This document shows, piece by piece, positions 8,212 to 14,618 of a DNA stretch of 21,155 bases. The stretch is taken from NCBI GenBank assembly GCA_036273935.1, contig DASUGQ010000555.1, positions 1-21,155 on the forward strand. Reading direction: 5' to 3'. The notes below the pieces were generated by a model, which was not told where the DNA came from, made no database searches, and was given only the letters and a program-made list of their open reading frames with translations. A program made the position numbers and the translations under genes. The first letter of the stretch is position 1; each line of letters begins with the position of its first letter. This stretch comes from ZC4RG29 sp036273935. GTDB taxonomy: Bacteria > Bacteroidota > Bacteroidia > Cytophagales > Cyclobacteriaceae.

Positions 8212-8766
8212 TTAAGAGGAAGGCTTATAATTAAACGCGACTTTCACTTCCACCACCTCAGCAATATTTTTCACAACCAGCGAGGGAATTGTAATCTTGA
8301 AGTCCTTTACCCGCAAATTGAATGTCGAATTTGCCGATATATTTTTGTCTTTCACTACAAAATCGACTTTTGTTTTCAGCGGCTGGGTTTCTCCGTGGAT
8401 CGTGATCTCGCCTTCCACCTCCACCGAGTAGTTTCCATCTTTTGTGATATCGAGTTTAGATTTGTCAACGATTTTACCCTTGAACGTAGCCTTGGGGAAC
8501 TTGTCTGATTCTATGTATTTCTCATTAAAATGTTCCTGCATCAATGCTTTCTTGAATTGAAATGACTTCATGAGCATTGAGGCCGCAATTTCACCACTCG
8601 ACGGGTCAAGCAAACTTAGCACCTGGTCGTTGTGAGCTTCTATATTTTCGAGGGGCGCCTCAGAAAAGAATGACGCCTTGCCGGCACGATCCATGTAGCG
8701 CGTTTGGGTCATCGCATTGAACGATATCGCAAAAATGATGAAAGCGGTGAGTGTCGGATATCTCAT
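8212..8766 (-). CDS. Secreted YceI-like domain protein
   Basis: This is a 184-residue exported protein. Residues 1-20 form a signal peptide (MRYPTLTAFIIFAISFNAMT), probably cleaved near Q21. The rest is a YceI-type lipocalin-like beta barrel. It carries the family hallmark: a helix QEHFNEKYIESDKFP (77-91) followed by ATFKGKI, then the paired strands VEVEGEITIHG (115-125) and STFNLRVKDFKI (147-158). YceI proteins bind isoprenoid or amphiphilic ligands in the periplasm, but the ligand here is unknown. The gene starts at an ATG (8766), 24 bases after the stop of the OB-fold gene, so the two are probably co-transcribed. The signal peptide and domain are clear; the physiological role is not. Confidence 0.92.
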   Translation of the reverse strand: MRYPTLTAFIIFAISFNAMTQTRYMDRAGKASFFSEAPLENIEAHNDQVLSLLDPSSGEIAASMLMKSFQFKKALMQEHFNEKYIESDKFPKATFKGKIVDKSKLDITKDGNYSVEVEGEITIHGETQPLKTKVDFVVKDKNISANSTFNLRVKDFKITIPSLVVKNIAEVVEVKVAFNYKPSS

Positions 8767-8790
8767 AACTATTTTTGAAATTTCACTACG

Positions 8791-9213
8791 TTACATCTGA
8801 GTTGATTCATTAACCACCTTGCAATTAATTAAGATCACGTCCATGAGAAATCCTGTGCAAATTCCGCGCACAACAACACTGTCGCCAGCTTTCAGTCCGT
8901 AGGCAACAGAATCCTGTGCCTGATCAAGTGTGCAGCTTACGCTACCTGGCAGTTGCTCATCGCCAAGTAGTAAGATAAATGAATCGTCCTGTTTGATGAC
9001 TTCTTTAACCTTGCCTTTTACTTCAATTATTTTATCCAGGAACCGGTCATTTGCATCAATTTCGTTTTGATCAAAGGCCGCTACAAGGGATTGTGCCGTC
9101 ATGGAAGTATCCGCTACGCTAACCGAGCGATGTGGCCTGTTGTAAACAAAATACAATGCGACTATACACATCACAATTGCTATTCCAACAATAACTAATG
9201 TTTTCTTCAACAT
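8791..9213 (-). CDS. Membrane-anchored OB-fold protein (tRNA_anti-like)
   Basis: This is a 140-residue protein with an N-terminal membrane anchor at about residues 5-25 (LVIVGIAIVMCIVALYFVY) and an exported domain. The domain starts with TAQSLVAAFDQNEIDANDRF (39-58) and continues with IIEVKGKVKEV (62-72), DSVVVRGICTGFLMDVIL (111-128) and a final NCKVV. This pattern matches the small OB-fold tRNA_anti-like family of Bacteroidota. Despite the family name there is no reason to infer tRNA binding for an exported copy. The start is the ATG at 9213, preceded by AAGG close to the codon. It sits just upstream of the YceI gene with 24 bases between, suggesting a two-gene unit and a shared envelope role. 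Confidence 0.85.
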   Translation of the reverse strand: MLKKTLVIVGIAIVMCIVALYFVYNRPHRSVSVADTSMTAQSLVAAFDQNEIDANDRFLDKIIEVKGKVKEVIKQDDSFILLLGDEQLPGSVSCTLDQAQDSVAYGLKAGDSVVVRGICTGFLMDVILINCKVVNESTQM

Positions 9214-9269
9214 CCTTGATAATAAATAGGTAATCTTATCTGAAAAAAAAAAGCATTTTTCATGTCCGT

Positions 9270-9277
9270 CAAATTTA
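9270..9277 (-). promoter_or_regulatory. Candidate Bacteroidota -7 box (TAAATTTG) for the OB-fold/YceI unit
   Basis: Read on the minus strand this is TAAATTTG, a perfect match to TAnnTTTG, 56 bases before the ATG at 9213. No TTG is present at the expected -33 distance, so support is partial. A run of ten A residues on the plus strand (9243-9252) lies between the box and the start codon. The rest of the 275-base gap 9214-9488 shows only weak inverted repeats and no convincing gene. Confidence 0.35.
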
Positions 9278-9488
9278 GATGAGGTTGTCTCGTGAGTTGA
9301 TAGGAGACCAGAACCTATGCTGGACTATGCGAATAGCCCATCCTCACAACCCCGAAACAACACTCATCATATCTTTATAGAACTTCACAAGCTATTACGT
9401 CTTTGAGTCCCGTTCTTCAAGACGACTTTAGTAAACCTGATTCTTCCAAAGGACTGTTCAGTTCCTGAACCCAAAAATTTGTCGTTAA

Positions 9489-10946
9489 TTATTTCAGAAT
9501 ACCCGGTGAAGACAAATGTTCCCTTTTAACAAATCTATATCGTGCATTAAACAAAAATCCAAGGCTGTACAGATCAATATTAGCCCAACCTACCTCGGCA
9601 AATGGAATTCGGTAATACGGTTCCAGTCCGAAAGATAGGGTGGGACTAACTCGAAAATCATAACCAACTGACAAGTTACCAATGCCAAACCAATAGGATG
9701 AGGGTTTATCCGTTGACCAACCTTTAGCCGACCCTGGATTCGGATCCTCAAACGTATACTGATATTTCTCGCTTCTCATGAAATAACTGGAAATCCCGGC
9801 AGTTGCAAACACTCTGCTTCTCTTCGTTTCAACAATATTGAATGAGAGCGAAAGCGGGACTTCCAGCACCAAACAATTGCCATCCACCTTTTCCGGAACG
9901 ACACCGTTCGTTACGTAAGACCAGTAGCCCGGTGGCGGATTATATTCCTCTCCATAACCCCAATATTTTTTGTCGCTTCGCAACAATCCGGTAGATACAC
10001 CCCATCTGTTGTGAAATTGATACTGAACAAATACGCCATAGGCGCTGCCCGGTGAATCGTATCCGCTATAGGGTGTACGCGTGAAGTCCGGGGCAACAAC
10101 TGCACTTACCATCCAGCGACTCCTGGTAGCCTCCATTTCTCCCTTTTCTCTCTCAATATCTCCTTTTGCTTCAAGCGAATCTGTCGGCAAGATCACAGCC
10201 TGCACCTTTTCCGCGCTGTCAACACGAACAGAAGAGGATGAAACGTTTTCCTGGGTGATTGTCAGGCTTTCGTTTTCTTTACCTGATGATATCTGACTGC
10301 TTTGTTCCGTCACTCCATTAATGTTAGCGTCCGAATTATCGTTAAGACCTTTGCCAGAAATAACTCCCGGCGTAATTGCTTCAGCATTGGTTGTTCCGGC
10401 ATTTTCATTTGTCTTTACATCATGTTGCTTACCCGAGGTTGCTTGCCGATCAAAAATATTTTCAGATTTTTTTTCTTTCGTAATTAACCGTTCGTGATCT
10501 GATCGATTTGTCTCACGCTGATCGGCATCCTGACTTTCCTTTTTGGAAATCTCCTCAGTATTATCGTCATCAATTGATTGAGCAGATCTGCCGGGTTCAC
10601 CTGCAACATTACCTTCGCGTGTGTCAGTTTCATTTGCATTTTCCAGATCCTTCCCGGCCATTGGAGCCTGGTCCGTCGATGCCGATTCTTTCACTTTACC
10701 AGGTATCCTGTCCGACAGGCTCCCGGAACTGAAGAAATAGAACGAACCGATAAATGTCACGAGCAATGCCCCGGCCACTATACCATAGGTTAGTTTCCTT
10801 CTGTTTAAAGCAGCCAATCGTTCCTGCTCGCGGTCAAGCCTCGACTCCAGGTTCCTCCAATCGTTTTCATTATAGTCCGTATCAAACCGACTGGGGTCTG
10901 CTTGTCTGAAATACTTCTCTACGTTATCGTCGTCAATCTCTGACAT
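9489..10946 (-). CDS. Anti-sigma-like membrane protein fused to an outer-membrane-type beta barrel
   Basis: This is a 485-residue protein with three parts. Residues 1-52 are charged and cytoplasmic, with a pattern (NVEKYFRQ, ENDWRNLESRLD) seen in membrane-anchored anti-sigma partners of Bacteroidota. One transmembrane helix lies at about 53-73 (TYGIVAGALLVTFIGSFYFF). A long hydrophilic, N/D/E/S-rich linker covers 75-275. The last part, about 278-473, has alternating strands (YGVFVQYQF, CLVLEVPLSLSFNIV, FATAGISSYFM, SFGLEPYYRI, LGFLFNARYRF) typical of OMP beta-barrel domains. The ATG at 10946 is preferred; it follows AAGGA. A TTG at 10958 lies before that signal. The start overlaps the end of the sigma gene by 14 bases, so coupled translation and functional pairing are likely. 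Anti-sigma activity is inferred from architecture and context, without a recognised zinc motif. Confidence 0.75.
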   Translation of the reverse strand: MSEIDDDNVEKYFRQADPSRFDTDYNENDWRNLESRLDREQERLAALNRRKLTYGIVAGALLVTFIGSFYFFSSGSLSDRIPGKVKESASTDQAPMAGKDLENANETDTREGNVAGEPGRSAQSIDDDNTEEISKKESQDADQRETNRSDHERLITKEKKSENIFDRQATSGKQHDVKTNENAGTTNAEAITPGVISGKGLNDNSDANINGVTEQSSQISSGKENESLTITQENVSSSSVRVDSAEKVQAVILPTDSLEAKGDIEREKGEMEATRSRWMVSAVVAPDFTRTPYSGYDSPGSAYGVFVQYQFHNRWGVSTGLLRSDKKYWGYGEEYNPPPGYWSYVTNGVVPEKVDGNCLVLEVPLSLSFNIVETKRSRVFATAGISSYFMRSEKYQYTFEDPNPGSAKGWSTDKPSSYWFGIGNLSVGYDFRVSPTLSFGLEPYYRIPFAEVGWANIDLYSLGFLFNARYRFVKREHLSSPGILK

Positions 10947-11493
10947 GATCCTTTTCAAAAAAATCGTGCAATATGCGCTTTAGTTGCTCCTTCGCTTTAA
11001 AAAGATTAGACTTTGATGTTCCGATGGAGACACCTAACATGCTGGCAATTTCTTCATGCTTGTAACCCTCAATGACATAAAGGTTAAATACTGTTCGATA
11101 GGCAGGCGAAAGCTTTTGCAACATCAGAATGATCTCCTGGTAAGAGATGCCCGACAAAATATTGTCCTGCTCTGAGTGATGTCGTGCACTCTCCAACTCG
11201 TCCATTTTTATGGCCCTTTGTCTTTGGTGGTACTGGTTGATAGCAGTATTCACCATGATTTTACGAAGCCATGGCTTAAAGGGTCTGGCCAGGTCAAACT
11301 TCCTGATGTTCTGAAAAATTTTCATAAATCCGTCATTTAAGATCTCTGCAGCTTCATCCCGGTTATCTGCATAGCGAAGACAGATGCTCATACTGTAGGA
11401 ATAAAATTCCTGGTAAAGCAGCTTCTGACTTTCGCGGTGCATGTTCCGGCAGCCTGCCAAAAGTGTCCTGATCTGGTCTTCTTTATCCTTCAA
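10933..11493 (-). CDS. ECF-type RNA polymerase sigma factor
   Basis: This is a 186-residue sigma-70 family regulator of the extracytoplasmic-function class. Region 2 covers about residues 25-92, with LLYQEFYSYSMSICLRYA, then EAAEILNDGFMKIF (48-61), the usual core-binding and -10 recognition pattern. Region 4 covers about 124-175, with LSPAYRTVFNLYVIEGYKHE and the helix-turn-helix IASMLGVSIGTSKSNLFKAK. The start is a TTG at 11493. The first ATG is at 11442 and would remove the helix IRTLLAGCRN, which aligns with the conserved N-terminus of this family, so the TTG is preferred. A stop lies 24 bases upstream in frame. The gene is divergent from the SGNH hydrolase gene and overlaps the downstream membrane-barrel gene by 14 bases. 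Confidence 0.93.
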   Translation of the reverse strand: MKDKEDQIRTLLAGCRNMHRESQKLLYQEFYSYSMSICLRYADNRDEAAEILNDGFMKIFQNIRKFDLARPFKPWLRKIMVNTAINQYHQRQRAIKMDELESARHHSEQDNILSGISYQEIILMLQKLSPAYRTVFNLYVIEGYKHEEIASMLGVSIGTSKSNLFKAKEQLKRILHDFFEKDHVRD

Positions 11494-11637
11494 TGGGCTG
11501 TTTGTTAACTGGCATTACAGAAGTTTATTCGGTTTGGTTGCTTCATTCTTATCGGTTATTTTACAACGGTCAGCAAGTTCACCTATCACACGCTATAATG
11601 CATTTAAAGTTACTTTAATCAATATTTATTTCAATCC

Positions 11638-12327
11638 ATGCGAATAATTCTCACTCCATTCGTTCTGCTCTTCCTTTGGGCTTGTTCTCCTGTTAACAAG
11701 TACAAAAATGATCCCGACGTTTTACAATGGGAAAAAGACATCCGGGGATTTGAACAAAGAGATTCAACAGAAACCGATCCTAAGAACGCCATTCTATTTG
11801 CCGGAAGTTCCAGCATCAGACTTTGGTCAACTATCGCTGATGATATGAAACCATACCCGGTTATTCAGCGCGGTTATGGCGGTGCAAAATTCAGCGACTT
11901 CGCAGTGTATTGCAAGCGCATCATCTATCCCCACCAATTTCGCGCATTGGCGATATTCCTGGCCAATGATATTACAGGCGGTGACACAGACAAGAAGCCC
12001 GGGGAAGTATTGAAATTATTTCAATATGTAGTTGACCAGGTGAGATTGAAATATAAAAGTGAACCGATATTCTTCATTCAAATTACTCCAACTAATTCGC
12101 GTTGGAAAGCGTGGAGTGAAATCAGCAAGGCGAATGATCTCATACAGAGTTATTGCAGTAAAGGAAAGGAACTTTATTTCATCGAAACAGCAGATCGATT
12201 TATAGGTGACAACGGAAAGCCAAAAGCAGAATTGTTCAATGCCGATCAGCTTCACCTCAACAATGACGGCTACCAAATCTGGAGCTCGATCATTAAAGCG
12301 AAACTCGATGAGGTATTAGCAAGATAA
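11638..12327 (+). CDS. SGNH/GDSL-family hydrolase lipoprotein
   Basis: This is a 229-residue exported esterase-like protein. The N-terminus MRIILTPFVLLFLWAC is a lipoprotein signal with C16 as the lipidated residue. The SGNH blocks are visible. Block I is ILFAGSSSIRLW (52-63), with S58 as the probable nucleophile. Block II has the glycine of RGYGG (78-82). Block III is FLANDI (107-112), which keeps N110 but has Ala instead of the usual Gly before it. Block V is DQLHL (203-207), giving the D203/H206 pair. Family members deacylate carbohydrates or lipids, and the substrate here is unknown. The start is the ATG at 11638. It is divergent from the sigma gene and its stop is 4 bases from that of the convergent Gfo/Idh/MocA gene. 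Confidence 0.88.
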   Translation: MRIILTPFVLLFLWACSPVNKYKNDPDVLQWEKDIRGFEQRDSTETDPKNAILFAGSSSIRLWSTIADDMKPYPVIQRGYGGAKFSDFAVYCKRIIYPHQFRALAIFLANDITGGDTDKKPGEVLKLFQYVVDQVRLKYKSEPIFFIQITPTNSRWKAWSEISKANDLIQSYCSKGKELYFIETADRFIGDNGKPKAELFNADQLHLNNDGYQIWSSIIKAKLDEVLAR

Positions 12328-12331
12328 CGGA

Positions 12332-13414
12332 TCAAAGAGGCCACCTGACAGGTGCATTCAGTTTTGTTGATTGATAAATTGCCGTCGAAAGCTCCACGGT
12401 TTTCCTTCCTTCCTTTCCTGTCATCATTGGCATTTTATTGTTCATTACAGACAGTATGAAGTCCCTGTTTTGTGCACGGATATAATACTCGATCGGGTCG
12501 ATCGTCTCAAAGAACCGGGCATCCTCTTCTTCCCATTTAGCCAACAATTTCTCCTCACCGGGAATTGTCCAGATATCATTCAGGGGCGGCGCCACCACCG
12601 TAGACATTCCCGCGATAAACATTGCCCCACTGTCCGTTTGCACACCTACAGATGCGCCGTTCGAGCCGTGTACATGAACCTTTCCATAGATGCCGGGTTT
12701 CTGCGAATTGCTGACGAGAATATTTCCAATAGCACCGCTTTTGAATTTCACAATTGCCAGGGCTGTATCCTCTACCTCAATGTAAGGGTGATTAAGATTT
12801 CTCCAGATACCGTATAGTTCATCGAATTCATCATTCATGTACCATTGAAAGAGATCCAACTGATGCGGTGCCTGATTGACCAGTATTCCTCCACCCTCTC
12901 CCTCCCACGTTCCCCGCCACGGATCACTTCTATAATATGCTTCGTCTCTCCAGCCCAGCATCGTAATGGTACCCAATATCGGCTTACCAATCTTTCCTTC
13001 TTCGATGGCCTCTTTCATTCTAACAGACGACGGATAAAATCTTCGTTGGCCCACGACACCCACTTTCTTTCCATTTTTCTCTGCAGCATTGATGATGGCG
13101 TCGCAGTCGGCCAATGTAGAGGCTAGTGGTTTTTCGATTAATGCATGCGCTCCTGCTTCAAACGCCTCAATCGCCGCGATGTGATTGGGATGGGGAGTAC
13201 AAACAACAACGACATCAATCTTTTCTTTTGTCACCATTTCACGCACATCGGCATAGGTGTTTATTTTGTAGGCATTGGCAAATTCTTCGCGACGGGAAGG
13301 ATTCCTGCTCTGCGCGGCCGTGAATTTACATTCAGGAATATTTAACAGCGACTTCGCATGCATATGACCGGCCTTGCCGCAGCCCACAATCGCCACTTTG
13401 ATTTCGGCGCTCAT
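12332..13414 (-). CDS. Gfo/Idh/MocA family oxidoreductase (second copy)
   Basis: This is an NAD(P)-dependent sugar/polyol dehydrogenase-family protein of 360 residues, cytoplasmic. The Rossmann loop is VAIVGCGKAG (7-16). CTPHPNH (72-78) and EKPLAS (94-99) follow, with K95 as the family lysine. The second domain has EGGGILVNQAPHQLDLFQW (173-191), with H184 and D187 at the active-site positions. It is longer than the copy at 3112-4101 and only distantly alike, so this is not a recent duplication. The ATG overlaps the stop of the alcohol dehydrogenase gene as ATGA (13411-13414), a strong sign of translational coupling. A two-step oxidation or oxidation/reduction of one substrate by the pair is a reasonable inference. 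The substrate is unknown. Confidence 0.92.
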   Translation of the reverse strand: MSAEIKVAIVGCGKAGHMHAKSLLNIPECKFTAAQSRNPSRREEFANAYKINTYADVREMVTKEKIDVVVVCTPHPNHIAAIEAFEAGAHALIEKPLASTLADCDAIINAAEKNGKKVGVVGQRRFYPSSVRMKEAIEEGKIGKPILGTITMLGWRDEAYYRSDPWRGTWEGEGGGILVNQAPHQLDLFQWYMNDEFDELYGIWRNLNHPYIEVEDTALAIVKFKSGAIGNILVSNSQKPGIYGKVHVHGSNGASVGVQTDSGAMFIAGMSTVVAPPLNDIWTIPGEEKLLAKWEEEDARFFETIDPIEYYIRAQNRDFILSVMNNKMPMMTGKEGRKTVELSTAIYQSTKLNAPVRWPL

Positions 13415-14445
13415 GACGGTTTCAGGATTACTTTCATCAACCCCTTCTCCTTATTATAAAGGCGATCAAACCAGGAAGCAGCTTCATTTAATGGTGCCTC
13501 CACGGACAGGATGGCATTTACATTCAATGCTCCTGACGAGATCAACGCTAGTATTTCCGGATATTCTCCATTAATTGCACACGAACCCTGGAGTCGTAGT
13601 TGTCTCGACACGACGGCTTGCAAAGGTATTTCAACATTTGGACTTACATTGCCGACAAGGGTCATGACACCGCCTTTGCGCATGAGGTCAATTCCCATTT
13701 TTATGGTCTCAGTTATTCCCACCACTTCAAATGCAACGTCGGCGCCACGTCCTGCCGTAACGGAGAGGATGTTTTCTTTCAAGGCAGCGTCGCCAGGTGA
13801 AAAGATAAAATCAGCACCACATTGCCTGGCCTTTTCCAGACGGTCTGTTTCCGGGTCGATCGCGATCACTTTTTTACATCCCTTGATTTTCAGCAACTGG
13901 ATGACAAACATTCCGACCATCCCTGCACCAATCACCAAAGCCGCGTCCTCAGCATCAATGGGTGTAAGGCTTATCGCATGCAACGCAACGGCCGCTGGTT
14001 CCACCATTGCCGCCTGAGTGAAGGCCACGTTATCGGGGATCCTGTGCAGGATATGTTGTGGAACAGCTACATATTCAGCAAAAGCTCCCTCACGTTTGAA
14101 TTCCTTGCACGAGACACCAAGGACCATGCGCCCATCACTCAGGTTATACATGCCTTTTTTTGTATACCAGTCGTTCTCATTATAAATTGTCGAGTCAAAC
14201 GTAACCCGATCACCAGGCATCCAATTTTTTACCCCTGGCCCTACCTTCTCGATTACGCCAGACGCCTCATGCCCCATGATGAGCGGTGGAATCCTTCTTC
14301 CGGTGCTTCCATCCATTCCGTGAACATCACTTCCACATATCCCCACGGCTTTTACTTTCACCAAAACTTCATTGTCGTGAAGCGTGGGCGAGGGAACATC
14401 CTTATAGGTTAACTTCTTATATTCCTCCAATACTAATGCTTTCAT
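13411..14445 (-). CDS. Medium-chain Zn-type alcohol/polyol dehydrogenase lacking the structural zinc site
   Basis: This is a 344-residue cytoplasmic MDR-family dehydrogenase. Catalytic-zinc ligands are C37 (GICGSDVHG), H59 and E60 (MGHEASGVIEKVG), with E149 (MVEPAA) nearby. The Rossmann loop is VIGAGMVGM (171-179). D197 at the end of the second strand (AIDPETDR) suggests NAD preference. The lobe that normally carries four cysteines for structural zinc is present and collinear but reads N89, D92, T95 and S103. All four cysteines are therefore lost, as in sorbitol dehydrogenase-type members. The start is the ATG at 14445, and the stop overlaps the start of the Gfo/Idh/MocA gene by 4 bases. Relatives oxidise sorbitol, xylitol, threonine or similar substrates. 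Here a sugar or sugar alcohol is the best inference. Confidence 0.92.
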   Translation of the reverse strand: MKALVLEEYKKLTYKDVPSPTLHDNEVLVKVKAVGICGSDVHGMDGSTGRRIPPLIMGHEASGVIEKVGPGVKNWMPGDRVTFDSTIYNENDWYTKKGMYNLSDGRMVLGVSCKEFKREGAFAEYVAVPQHILHRIPDNVAFTQAAMVEPAAVALHAISLTPIDAEDAALVIGAGMVGMFVIQLLKIKGCKKVIAIDPETDRLEKARQCGADFIFSPGDAALKENILSVTAGRGADVAFEVVGITETIKMGIDLMRKGGVMTLVGNVSPNVEIPLQAVVSRQLRLQGSCAINGEYPEILALISSGALNVNAILSVEAPLNEAASWFDRLYNKEKGLMKVILKPS

Positions 14446-14479
14446 TTTCCTATTGATTTTTTTAACACAGGCTTTTCAT

Positions 14480-14511
14480 CAAATATATGAGAAAGGACAT
14501 CCCCTTTACAA
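14480..14511 (-). promoter_or_regulatory. Candidate Bacteroidota promoter for the alcohol dehydrogenase/oxidoreductase pair
   Basis: On the minus strand the box TATATTTG (14487-14480) matches TAnnTTTG exactly. A TTG (14511-14509) lies 21 bases upstream, close to the usual -33 position. A transcript would begin roughly 30 bases before the ATG at 14445. The call rests on consensus and spacing only. Confidence 0.45.
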
Positions 14512-14618
14512 CAAATAAATGATCTTACTATCCAATAGAATTCAATTTAAATTTTTTGTGTAACTAGGGTATCGACAGACGATCTGCCCCTTGATCGCAT
14601 TGACATAAAACTGAATCC

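Noticed and set aside
9279..9380. A 33-codon ATG frame on the plus strand in the gap 9214-9488
   Set aside because: It has no ribosome binding site or recognisable features, and its start overlaps the far end of a promoter-like box for the opposite strand.
9456..9470. Inverted repeat GTTCAG-TTC-CTGAAC just after the membrane-barrel gene
   Set aside because: The stem is only 6 bp and no T-run follows in the direction of transcription, so it is not a convincing terminator. A second 6-bp pair at 9398-9424 is also weak.
12342..12354. Palindrome CACCTG-A-CAGGTG near the convergent ends of the SGNH and oxidoreductase genes
   Set aside because: It lies inside the coding sequence, a one-base loop cannot form, and no T-run follows on either strand.
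13822..14412. Open frame of 196 codons on the plus strand inside the alcohol dehydrogenase gene
   Set aside because: It is antisense to strongly conserved catalytic and cofactor motifs, and the translation looks like a mirror of a coding region.
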